Positions 33,469 to 42,609 of a stretch of 55,080 nt of DNA are shown here, in pieces. The stretch is from positions 1 to 55,080 of the forward strand of contig JACKHA010000015.1 of assembly GCA_020639215.1 (NCBI GenBank). The letters run 5' to 3'. This DNA is from Phycisphaeraceae bacterium (GTDB taxonomy: Bacteria; Planctomycetota; Phycisphaerae; Phycisphaerales; UBA1924). Made by a program: the position numbers and the translations under genes. The notes beneath the pieces are model-generated. The model worked only from the letters and a program-made list of their open reading frames with translations, was not told where the DNA came from and ran no database searches. Position 1 is the stretch's first letter, and each line of letters opens with the position of its first letter.

Positions 33469-35912
33469 CTACATCAGCGACACCGGGTCCACATCCACCG
33501 CCGTGTGCGCATCGCTCTTGAGCAGGCGCGCCGCCCGCACGCTCGCCAGCAGCCGATGCAGCACGCCCGCCGACGGCGCGACGACCTCCACCGCCACTCG
33601 GTGCTGCCCCGCGATCCGCGCCACCGCGCAGTCCATCGGCCCCATCACCCGCACGCCCCCCAGCCGCTGCTCCCCCGCCGCCCGGTCCAGCTCACCCGCC
33701 AGCCCCTCCGCGTGGGCCCACGCCCGCTCGTGCTGCTCGTCGCGCGTCACGATCCGCGCCATCCGCGCCGCCGGCGGCAGGCCGCTGCCCATCCGCACCC
33801 GCAGCTCCGCCTCCGCGAACGACTCGAAGTCGTGCCGCGACGCCAGCACGATCGCCGGCTCGTGCGGGCTCATCGTCTGCACCACCACCCGCCCAGCGTG
33901 CTCGCCCCGCCCCGCACGCCCCGCGACCTGGCAGATGAGCTGGAACGTGCGCTCGCCCGCCCGGAAGTCCGGGATGTGCAGGGCCGTGTCGGCGCTCAGC
34001 ACGCCCACGAGCCTCACGTTCGGGAAGTCCAGCCCCTTGGCCACCATCTGCGTGCCCAGCAGCACGCGGATCACGCCGCGCGAGAACCGCGACAGCGCCT
34101 CGAAGTAGTCCCGCGCCGAATCCATCGAGTCCGAGTCCACCCGCAGCAGCGTCCCGCCGCCGCCCTCGCCCGCGGGCTCCAGCCCAAGCCCCGCCAACTC
34201 CTCTTCGACCCGCTGCGTGCCCGTGCCGAGCCGCACGGGCGGCCGCCCGCACACCGGGCACGCCGCCGGCACCAGCTCCTCGCCCAGGCAGTGGTGGCAC
34301 CGCACCACCCCCCCCCGCGGCAGGTTCTCGTGGCGATGCAGCACCAGGGCCGCGTCGCACGAGTGGCACATCAGCGTCCACCCGCACGCCGCCGACGAGC
34401 ACGCGATGTGCGTCGCGTACCCGCGCCGGTTCAGCAGCAGGATCGCCTGCCCGCCCTCCGAAAGCGTCTCGCCCAGCGCGCCCGACAGCGTCGGCCCGAT
34501 CATCGCCCCCGGCCGCCCGCTCCCAGTCAGCGCGGCCTCGCGGCGCTCGTGCGCCATGTCCACCACCCGCACCGCCGGCATCGTCCCGCGGCCCACGCGC
34601 TCCGCCAGCCGCCACAGCCGATACCGCGCCGGCGTGCGCTGCTCGGACCCCTGCTCCCCAGTCGGCAGCCCCACCGCGTTCGCCCACGTCTCCAGCGAGG
34701 GCGTCGCCGAGCCCAGCACCACCGGGCACCCCTCCACCTGCCCCCGCTTGATCGCCACATCCCTGCCGTGATACCGCGGCAACTGGTCCTGCTTAAACGA
34801 CGCGTCGTGCTCCTCGTCTACCACGATCACGCCCAGGTCCGCCACCGGTGCGAACACCGCCGACCGCGCCCCCACCACCACCCGCGCCCGCCCGCTGGCC
34901 GCCATCGCCCACTGGCGATGCCGCTCGCCCGCGGACAACCCCGAGTGCAGCACCGCGACTCCTCCCCGCACGCCTTCTTTGCCCACCGCCCCAACATCGC
35001 CGAATCGCTCGACAAACCTCCCCGCCGTCTGCGGCGTCAGCGCAATCTCCGGCACCAGCACCAACGCCGACCTGCCCGCCGCCAGCGCGTGCTCGATCAC
35101 CCGCAGGTACACCTCGGTCTTTCCCGACCCCGTGATGCCGAACACGCAGTGGACCGCGAACGACCCAAGCGTCGCGGAGACCCCCTCCACCGCCGCCGCC
35201 TGCGCCGCCGTCAACGCCGGGCGCGCCACCGTCGTGCCACCCAGCAACTCCAGCGACGCTGCCTCCGAACGGCTCCGCACCGTGTCACGCGTCACCTGCT
35301 TCAGCAGCCCCCGCTCCACCAGCCGATTGATCGGCCCCACATTCGCCAGCCCGAGCCGCAGCGCCAACGCCCGCGGCTCAGCCGGAAACGCCGACGCCTC
35401 CAGACCCCGCACCGCCTCCCACGCCGCCGCCGTCGCGCCCGGGAGCCGCGGCTCAACCTCCGACGCCGCCAGCCCCACATCCCCCGCCACATCCACGAGC
35501 GTCTCGGTCCGCCGCCCCACCCCCCGCTTCACCGCCGACGGCATCATCGTCGCCAGCACCATCCCCAACGGGCACACGTAGTACTCGCTCATCCACAGCG
35601 CGAGCTCCACCAGCCCCTCGGGCAGGCGCGCTCCCGACCGCGCCGCCACCGACTTCACCTTCTTTGCCGCCAGCCCCTCAAGCAGCTCCTCCCCCACCGC
35701 CACCACGATCCCGCCCGTCCGCCGATCCCCCGCCCCAGCAGCACCTCAACCCGCTCCCCCACCGCCAGGTCGTCCCACCCCGCCGCGTACGTCAGCCCCT
35801 CCGCCGACGTGTCCAGCCCCCGCTCCACCGCCACGCGCGCGTACCGCCCCGGCGCCCCCGGCGGAGCCGACGCCGCCCCACACTCGCGCCCGAACAGCGA
35901 CTCCATCGCCAT
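33469..35912 (-). CDS. priA: Primosomal helicase PriA, reading frame broken by an apparent 1-base deletion
   Basis: PriA restarts collapsed replication forks as a 3'-5' superfamily 2 helicase. The N-terminal part (from ATG 35912 or 35906: YARVAVERGLDTSAEGLTY, LAVGERVEVLLGRG) is in one frame and the remainder (IVVAVGEELLEGLAAKK onward) in another. The two join if one G is added to the G-run read from 35731-35727, giving an 814-residue protein. All later motifs are intact: GITGSGKTEVYLRV (Walker A), VVDEEHDASFKQDQLPRYHG (DEEH box), the eight-Cys zinc cluster (CHSCDAALVLHRH, CHHCLGEELVPAACPVCG), and GTQMVAKGLDFPNV with QVAGRAGRG. Sequencing error is the simplest reading; a true frameshift or slippage is possible. 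A TGA at 35746-35748 closes the second frame upstream. Confidence 0.88.
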
Positions 35913-35948
35913 CCACCCCACCAACCGACACAACAACGAACACGAAGG

Positions 35949-35977
35949 CCGACAAGCCCGCACCGCACCTCTATCAT
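35949..35977 (+). promoter_or_regulatory. Promoter CCGACA-N17-TATCAT for carA
   Basis: CCGACA (35949-35954), 17 bases, TATCAT (35972-35977), then eight bases to the ATG at 35986 with no Shine-Dalgarno site, so the transcript starts at or almost at the start codon. Confidence 0.5.
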
Positions 35978-35985
35978 TGCACTCG

Positions 35986-37221
<1,236 letters not shown>

Positions 37222-37533
37222 TAGGACCCTGATCGGCACCCGAATGGGCGGGCATTTCTCGCCATGCGCCGGGATCGTCCTTGCGGGGCCACGCTTTGCT
37301 GGTACATTTGTGGCATCTCCCGGCAGCGTCGCGGGTGGTCCTGCATCCCGTTCGCGCCGGGTCCGCGGGGGTGGGTCCGGTCGATCGACCGGGGAAAGGG
37401 TCGCGGACATCCATTCGCGTTCCTGAAATCGTGTCCGTTTCTCGGCCACCGCGTCGTGTGCGGGTCGGCACGAGTGCCGCGCCTTCCTTTCGGTTGGGGA
37501 GCGTGTGATCCACGTTGTGAGAGGAGTCAAACG
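37222..37533. other. Intergenic region upstream of the third dockerin gene
   Basis: About 310 bases with no coding potential. It contains a weak sigma54-like site (37299-37315), several short GC hairpins (for example CGGTCGATCGACCG near 37378), and the Shine-Dalgarno site GAGGAG seven bases before the ATG at 37534. Confidence 0.4.
37299..37315 (+). promoter_or_regulatory. Candidate sigma54 (-24/-12) promoter
   Basis: CTGGTACATTTGTGGCA keeps the invariant GG and GC ten bases apart (37301-37302, 37313-37314) and several flanking consensus bases, but four defined positions differ. It would give a leader of about 205 bases to the dockerin gene at 37534. The window encodes an NtrC-type activator, but a link is only inferred. 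Confidence 0.25.
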
Positions 37534-38736
37534 ATGAAGAAGAGTCTTGCCCTGATGCTCGCTGGCGTCGCCGGCCTGGCGACCGCCGCGTCCGCCCAGA
37601 ACACGCTCCGCGTGGTCGACGACAGTAACGCCACGGACTTGTACGCGGCGTACCACATCGTCCGCACCGCCGACGGCCGCACCGCGGTCCTCCCCGGCGG
37701 ACCGACCATCGGAACCGACGTCGAGGAGCTCGCGTTCGACAACCTGACCAACGTGTGCGCGCCCTGCGTCGCCAATGGGCGCCCGTTCAACCTCGCCTAC
37801 GCCAACCTGCAAGACTACATCGACGGCACGGGCACGGGGGGTGCGTACCTCTTCGGCATGACCCAGACCACGATCGGCGGGTCCACCCTCGGCGCCCCGT
37901 CGGCCCCGCCCCAGGTCCCGCTCCCGACCGACATCGTCGCCGATGAGTGGACCGCCGACGCGAACGTCCTCGGCCTCGGCGAAACCGCGCCGATCACCCG
38001 CTACAGCTCGCGCCTCTATCACCGCAACTTCGACCCCACCGTGCCCGAGAAGGAGATCCGCCTCACCACCGCCTTCTTCAACGAAGACGGCACCTTCCTG
38101 TTCCAGGCCGAGTCCGTCTTCCTCACCACGCTCACCGGCGGCTCGACCTCCAACGGCGTCTACCGCATCCTGCTCGAACTCGACTTCACCGGCTTCCCGG
38201 GCTATCCCGCCGGGTTCGACGTCGCCAACACCGGCATCGTCTACCACGACTGGATCAACATGGACTTCAACGGCGGCGCCACCGGCGAGGCCGACGTGGC
38301 CGTCTACATCGCCGGCGGCGACCTCAATCTGACCGCGATCGGTCTGGGCTTCCCGCAGCCCCACACCCTCGTCGCCGTCGGCTCCGCCAACCACTCCGAG
38401 TGGCTCGCCACCGACGGCGAGACCGGCTCGCTCGGCCCGGGCTCCCTCGTCGACCCCTGCTTCGACCTCAACTGCGGCGACACCAGCCCCAGCGACATCC
38501 TCAACACCGGCTTCCTCATCAACTGGGCCTTCGTCGACAACGTCACCACGCCGATGAGCGAGCTCACCCACGACTTTGTCAAGCAGATCTTCGTCGAGAC
38601 CGGCGGCGGCCCTTCTTGCGCCCCCGACCTCACCACCGGCGCCGTCCCCGGCTCCCCCGGCTACGGCGTGCCCAACGGCATCCTCAACAACGACGACTTC
38701 TTCTACTACCTGGCCATCTTCGCCGCCGGCTGCTGA
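37534..38736 (+). CDS. Secreted protein with single-repeat GC-type dockerin domain
   Basis: A 400-residue exported protein. Residues 1-21 form the signal peptide (KSLALMLAGVAGLATAASA). The central 330 residues are beta-rich and without a family I recognise; they contain paired Cys (VCAPCVANGR, CFDLNC) and a stretch VYRILLELDFTGFPGYPAGF. The C-terminal 39 residues form one dockerin-like repeat only: Cys-Ala-Pro-Asp-Leu-Thr-Thr (codon 38617-38619), PGYGVPNGILNNDDFFYYL, then Ala-Ala-Gly-Cys. The other window copies have two repeats. GAGGAG lies seven bases before the ATG; a strong terminator follows. Confidence 0.85.
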   Translation: MKKSLALMLAGVAGLATAASAQNTLRVVDDSNATDLYAAYHIVRTADGRTAVLPGGPTIGTDVEELAFDNLTNVCAPCVANGRPFNLAYANLQDYIDGTGTGGAYLFGMTQTTIGGSTLGAPSAPPQVPLPTDIVADEWTADANVLGLGETAPITRYSSRLYHRNFDPTVPEKEIRLTTAFFNEDGTFLFQAESVFLTTLTGGSTSNGVYRILLELDFTGFPGYPAGFDVANTGIVYHDWINMDFNGGATGEADVAVYIAGGDLNLTAIGLGFPQPHTLVAVGSANHSEWLATDGETGSLGPGSLVDPCFDLNCGDTSPSDILNTGFLINWAFVDNVTTPMSELTHDFVKQIFVETGGGPSCAPDLTTGAVPGSPGYGVPNGILNNDDFFYYLAIFAAGC

Positions 38737-38766
38737 TCCCCGTCGAACCGGCCCACGAGACACGCC

Positions 38767-38798
38767 AAGCCCCCGTCCGCCTGCGGACGGGGGCTTTC
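38767..38798 (+). terminator. Rho-independent terminator
   Basis: AAGCCCCCGTCCG and CGGACGGGGGCTT form a perfect 13-bp stem over a CCTG loop, followed by TCTCTT. It lies 30 bases after the dockerin gene ending at 38736. Confidence 0.85.
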
Positions 38799-38826
38799 TC
38801 TTGCGCTCCACGCCCACGCCGACGGG

Positions 38827-38832
38827 TACAGT
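38827..38832 (+). promoter_or_regulatory. -10 box TACAGT, predicted leaderless start
   Basis: TACAGT followed by six bases (CAAACG) and the ATG at 38839; no Shine-Dalgarno site. Confidence 0.5.
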
Positions 38833-38838
38833 CAAACG

Positions 38839-39489
38839 ATGCCACCGGCACCGACCGATCCGGAACTCGCTCTGGCCGCCCGGACGTGGCGTCTGGCCAT
38901 GCTCACGACCGCGGACCCGAATCTGGCCCGGAGGGCGCTGTCGGCCCTGGCCCCGGTGCCGCCGAGCCAGCCGCTGACCATCGACCGCATCGATCGACTC
39001 GCCATCCAGGCGATCCGCCGCGTAGGCCCGCCGGCCCGCAGGCGCAACCTCGCCCAGTCGGACGACGCACCCGATCCCACGCCCGACCAGCCCCCGCCGA
39101 ACGCTCCACTCCATTCGCTCGGCCCCGCACACGACGTGATCGCCCGCCAGCCGCTCCAGGCCGCCGAGGCGTTTGTTCTTCGCCGCCTCGACGACCTCGA
39201 CGCCATCCGCGCCTGCCGCGCGATGGACTGCTCCCGTTCCGCCGCGGAGCGCTTCCTCGAACGAGCCGAGAGCGCCCTGGCCACGGAACTCGGGCACGAC
39301 CAGGCCACCGCCGCGATCCGCGGCCTCCGCGCCCGCGCCGAAGCACTCACACCCTCGCCCGACGTGGTCGCGACTTGCCTCGAACGGGCCCACGCCCGTC
39401 ACAAGGCCCGCATCACGATCTGGCTCGTGTCGATCGCGGGCGCCCTGCTCGTGGCGTTCCTCGCCCTCGCCGCCGTCGCCGCCCGCTGA
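38839..39489 (+). CDS. Membrane-anchored protein with sigma-region-4-like helix-turn-helix
   Basis: A 216-residue protein. Residues 115-160 (AAEAFVLRRLDDLDAIRACR followed by AMDCSRSAAERFLERAESAL) resemble sigma70 region 4, where the SRS-x-x-x-x-x-L segment is the recognition helix. No region 2 is present. The N-terminal 70 residues have a helical pattern of basic and Leu residues, followed by a Pro-rich linker (DDAPDPTPDQPPPNAP). The C-terminal 22 residues are a transmembrane helix (WLVSIAGALLVAFLALAAVA). A sigma-like DNA-binding module tethered to the membrane would be unusual; an alternative is a generic helical protein with chance similarity. Confidence 0.55.
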   Translation: MPPAPTDPELALAARTWRLAMLTTADPNLARRALSALAPVPPSQPLTIDRIDRLAIQAIRRVGPPARRRNLAQSDDAPDPTPDQPPPNAPLHSLGPAHDVIARQPLQAAEAFVLRRLDDLDAIRACRAMDCSRSAAERFLERAESALATELGHDQATAAIRGLRARAEALTPSPDVVATCLERAHARHKARITIWLVSIAGALLVAFLALAAVAAR

Positions 39490-39510
39490 TCCCGCTCAGG
39501 AAACAGACAA

Positions 39511-39540
39511 CGGGCGACGGGGCCGTTGCCCCGTCGCCCG
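39511..39540. terminator. Hairpin between convergent genes
   Basis: CGGGCGACGGGGC (39511-39523) pairs perfectly with 39528-39540 over a CGTT loop, 13 bp. It lies between the plus-strand gene ending at 39489 and the minus-strand metalloprotease ending at 39572, so it may stop both. No T-tract. Confidence 0.65.
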
Positions 39541-39571
39541 CAGAATGGCAATCCTTCCGGCGCTCGGTCGC

Positions 39572-40720
39572 TCAGCAGCCCAGCGAGAACAGGTTCAGGT
39601 AGTAGAAGTAGTCGTCGTTCGTGATCAGGCCGTTGGGCACGCCATAGCCGGGCTGTCCCGGCACCGCGCCCGTGGTCAGGTCCGCCACCGCCAGGTTGCC
39701 CGCGCTGAACTGCGCCAGGTAGTAGAAGAAGTCCTCGTTGTTCAGCACGCCGTTCGGCGTCCCATACCCCGGCTGCCCGGCGATCGCGCCGGTCGTCAGG
39801 TCCGGCTCGCACGACGGGCCGCACAGGTTCGTGTGCAGCTCGGTCCGGAGGTTCAGGTACGTCGCCAGCGCGCGATCGAGCTGCCCCGGCGAGAAGTAGT
39901 CGCGGCACTCCTTCCGCGAGTACGACATCAGGTTCCGCACGTTGGGCATGTACGCCGCACCCGAGCACGGATCCAGCGAAGAACCCGTGTACTGGCACGC
40001 CGTGTTCACGCTCGACAGCACGTTCGGGTCCGCCGGCGTGTCGCACACCAGGTCGCCCGCCGTCGCGCAGTTCGAGCCGTTCACGCACTCGGCCCCGCCA
40101 GCCCCGGTCTCGTGCGTGTGGAACAGGTCCAGGTAGTGCCCGATCTCGTGCGGGAACGTCGAGTGGTTCGTCGGGAGCCCCGTGCACTGGTTGTTCATCG
40201 CGATCGACTGGATGCTGCTGAACGTGAACGCCGAGATCCCGCACAGCCCCGCCCCGTTCAGTTCCGCGAAGTAGATGTTGATCGTGCCCGGGATGTTGTT
40301 CGAAATCCGCATCTGGTTCACGGTGCTCGTCGACGTCGGCTCGTACCACGCCGAGTTGTTGATGTAGTTGATCGGGCCCGGCACGCAGAACTGGATCCCG
40401 ATCGGCGCGTAGAACTGGTTGGCGTCGATCAGGGCCTGGTCGAGCTGGGCCTGCGGGATGCCCCCGGTGCCGTCGTTGCGCCGAACGACGTGGAACGTCA
40501 GCGCGATCCGGTGCACGCCCTCCGGACGCCCCGCCGGCAGTTCGTACGCACCGCTGGCGTGCAGGCGCATCGCCAGGCGGGCCTCCTCGGGCGTGAACGT
40601 CGTGCGGCACTCCTCGAACGCCGGAGCGACCCGGTCATCCGGATGCCCCAGCGCCACCGCCGCACCCACGCCGATCACCACGAGCCCCACGCCCAATCCG
40701 GTCGAACTCCGCTGCTGCAT
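39572..40720 (-). CDS. Secreted M43-type metalloprotease with GC-type dockerin domain
   Basis: A 382-residue exported zinc protease. After a signal peptide (LGVGLVVIGVGAAVALG), the catalytic domain has the zinc motif HEIGHYLDLFH (His191, Glu192, His195, His201; the usual Gly between them is Asp) and the Met-turn NLMSYSRKECRDYFSPGQ, both typical of pappalysin/M43 enzymes. Several paired Cys (CVNGSNC, VCDTPAD, CQYTG) stabilise the fold. The C-terminus is the two-repeat dockerin-like domain starting Cys-Glu-Pro-Asp (codon 39809-39811) and ending Leu-Gly-Cys. A TTGACC-N16-GACAAT promoter lies at 40769-40796. Confidence 0.88.
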   Translation of the reverse strand: MQQRSSTGLGVGLVVIGVGAAVALGHPDDRVAPAFEECRTTFTPEEARLAMRLHASGAYELPAGRPEGVHRIALTFHVVRRNDGTGGIPQAQLDQALIDANQFYAPIGIQFCVPGPINYINNSAWYEPTSTSTVNQMRISNNIPGTINIYFAELNGAGLCGISAFTFSSIQSIAMNNQCTGLPTNHSTFPHEIGHYLDLFHTHETGAGGAECVNGSNCATAGDLVCDTPADPNVLSSVNTACQYTGSSLDPCSGAAYMPNVRNLMSYSRKECRDYFSPGQLDRALATYLNLRTELHTNLCGPSCEPDLTTGAIAGQPGYGTPNGVLNNEDFFYYLAQFSAGNLAVADLTTGAVPGQPGYGVPNGLITNDDYFYYLNLFSLGC

Positions 40721-40768
40721 CGATGCGTCCCCTTTCCCCCGAACCCAACCTCCGACGAGCCACGCGCC

Positions 40769-40796
40769 ATTGTCGGGATCGGGTCGCGTAGGTCAA
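40769..40796 (-). promoter_or_regulatory. Promoter TTGACC-N16-GACAAT
   Basis: Minus strand: TTGACC (40796-40791), 16 bases, GACAAT (40774-40769). It would start the metalloprotease mRNA about 45 bases upstream of the ATG at 40720, leaving room for its GGGGA Shine-Dalgarno site. Confidence 0.55.
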
Positions 40797-40848
40797 GCCG
40801 GATATCGCCCGTGGACGCCCTCGAGCAACTCTCGATTGGACCCGCTTG

Positions 40849-41151
40849 TCACGCCTCGGCCTGCGCGGGCTCCAGCCCGATCGCCAGCCCGCTCCCGGAA
40901 CCGGACGCCCCCCCCGCCCGCTCCGTCTTCTCAACCAGTCGCCGGCGCAGGTCCTCGCCCTTGGCCAGCAGCACCCAACCGTCGTTCGTCGCCGCCCGCT
41001 TCACGCCGCCGTCCCGCACCAGCAGCCCGAGAACCGCCATCCACTCGTCGCCGAAGCCCAGCCACAGCAGGTCCTCGAACCGGCGCGACTGGCTCGCGGC
41101 CAGTTCCCCCAGCGCCCGTGCCAACCAGCCCTGTGCCGCCCGATCCAGCAT
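40849..41151 (-). CDS. Small hypothetical protein
   Basis: A 100-residue protein that I do not recognise. It reads LDRAAQGWLARALGELAASQ, then FEDLLWLGFGDEWMAVLGLL, RDGGVKRAATNDGWVLLAKG and a Gly/Ser-rich tail (GGASGSGSG). Helical and amphipathic segments suggest a folded core of about 80 residues. The adjacent ATG codons at 41151 and 41154 have a GGAG site just upstream. It is upstream of the metalloprotease on the same strand but a separate promoter lies between. It could be a chance frame in GC-rich DNA. Confidence 0.4.
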   Translation of the reverse strand: MLDRAAQGWLARALGELAASQSRRFEDLLWLGFGDEWMAVLGLLVRDGGVKRAATNDGWVLLAKGEDLRRRLVEKTERAGGASGSGSGLAIGLEPAQAEA

Positions 41152-41154
41152 CAT

Positions 41155-41693
41155 GCTCCACCCCCGATTCCGGGCATCTCTGCCCCGCCGACTCCAGCTC
41201 ACAACCACCACGCCCGCCCGGAAGCCATCGCCCCGCCGGCCGCTGCACAAGCCCGAACCCGACGCCCCGACCGGGACATCAGACCATTCGAAGCATCCGG
41301 GGCACCGGCAGAACGCCGACCCCCACTCCGATCCGCCGACCGCGCTCCCGCGGCTACCCAGCGACCCGAGCACCAGCAGCGCACAGGTTTCCCCGGGCGC
41401 TGCTGCCCCTCTCGTCGGCCGCCAGTGTTTCGCGTGACCCCTTGTTCCGGTGATCCGGGCCACGTGCGATCGGCGGCACTCCAGCGGCGGGGCCCACAAC
41501 CCCGCGAAGGACGCCGATCGCCCACTCACCCATCGGCGCCCGCGCGGCCCCGGGTGACCCTCCGGTCATTCCACCCAAAGCCGAGTGTCCATTCGCGCTG
41601 GTGTCGGGTCTGGTTGCGTCCTTCGGTTCCCCGAAAGCACACGACACATGGATTATGGCCTTGGCCGACCAGCCAGAACGCCATCGGCCCGCC
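41155..41693. other. Intergenic region without identified feature
   Basis: About 540 bases between the small hypothetical gene and the sulfotransferase. Frames on both strands are open but encode Arg/Gly/Ala-rich sequence without domain-like features; I see no coding gene, RNA or repeat I can support. The local strand composition changes from C-rich to G-rich shortly after this region. Confidence 0.3.
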
Positions 41694-42488
41694 TCAGCGC
41701 GTCTGGCCCACGCACTGCCCCAAGCCCCGCCGGATGAGGGCCAACTCGTACAGAACCGCGTCCGCCCAGTTCAACTCGCGGCACTTGGCCACGTCCGTCG
41801 GCGTGATCTCGAGGTCGTCCGGCTCCTCATCCGCGGCCCGGCGCTCGTGGTGGGGCGACCACTCCAGTCCCAGCAGGCCGCAGAGGGTCCGGGCGTCGGT
41901 GTCGTAGGACTCTTGGAATCCGACGAACCAGAAGTTCGCCAGATTGACATCCGCCCGCTCCATCCACGCGTGGTTGACCCGCCAGCAGTCGTCGGCGTTG
42001 TGGTTCGGGCCGGCGCCCCTGCGGGCCAGCAGGACGGCCATGTGGTTGGCCACGAGCGGGTGGTTGCGGCTGGAGACATACTCCCCAAAACCGGGGCAGT
42101 GGCGGAGGATGACCGGGTTGAACCGGTTGGACGTGTCCCGGCGCATCATGCGGTAGCAGGACAGGACGCGGGCGACCGGGGAGCGGAGGAACGTGACGTA
42201 GCGGGCGGGGCGCCCGAACATCTCGTGGATGCCGTACCAGGCCTGGTGCCCGGCGGCGACGCGGACTCTGGCCCGCTGGTCGGGTGTCATGGCGCCGATC
42301 TGCTCGATGAGCACGTCGGTGGTGCGGTCGACGCCGTAGAGGTCGAGGAACTCGCCGGGGGCCAGGCCCTGGCGGATGGTGCGGACGAGGGAGGTGCCAG
42401 CGGTTTTAGGGATGTGGAGAAAGACGGTCAGCGGCGGCGTCGGGGGCTCGGCGGCGTCGGGGGCGCGGCGGGGAGAAGGGGCGGGCAT
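41694..42488 (-). CDS. Sulfotransferase-family protein
   Basis: A 264-residue sulfotransferase of the type related to heparan-sulfate 2-O-sulfotransferases. The PAPS-binding 5' loop is FLHIPKTAGTSLVRTI, and the 3' phosphate block is YVTFLRSPVARVLSCYRMM. A further conserved element is WFVGFQESYDTDARTLCGLL. No signal peptide or membrane anchor is seen, so it probably works in the cytoplasm, on polysaccharide or lipid-linked sugar precursors. The N-terminal 18 residues are Pro/Ala-rich and the true start may be slightly inside. A TACTCT box lies five bases before the ATG. Confidence 0.85.
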   Translation of the reverse strand: MPAPSPRRAPDAAEPPTPPLTVFLHIPKTAGTSLVRTIRQGLAPGEFLDLYGVDRTTDVLIEQIGAMTPDQRARVRVAAGHQAWYGIHEMFGRPARYVTFLRSPVARVLSCYRMMRRDTSNRFNPVILRHCPGFGEYVSSRNHPLVANHMAVLLARRGAGPNHNADDCWRVNHAWMERADVNLANFWFVGFQESYDTDARTLCGLLGLEWSPHHERRAADEEPDDLEITPTDVAKCRELNWADAVLYELALIRRGLGQCVGQTR

Positions 42489-42493
42489 GGGGG

Positions 42494-42499
42494 AGAGTA
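42494..42499 (-). promoter_or_regulatory. -10-like box TACTCT upstream of the sulfotransferase
   Basis: On the minus strand TACTCT is followed by five C and the ATG at 42488, close to the leaderless spacing seen elsewhere in the window. Confidence 0.35.
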
Positions 42500-42609
42500 G
42501 AGGTGGATCGGGGTGGCGAGTTGGGAGACTCGGCCAATCGACCCCGATCGCGGGGCGAGCGGGGTCCGTGGGTTTCAGTGCCGCGTTAGGCGCGGCGAGC
42601 GCGCGCCGA

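Noticed and set aside
33193..35985. A very long open frame on the plus strand opposite gatC and priA, continuous with carA
   Set aside because: It is antisense to well-supported genes, is made of Arg/Pro/His-rich sequence with no domain, and exists because third positions are almost always G or C. Only the carA part from 35986 is real.
41354..41647. Possible small gene upstream of 41151 on the minus strand
   Set aside because: The frame has no Shine-Dalgarno site, no -10 box at the usual distance and no domain-like composition.
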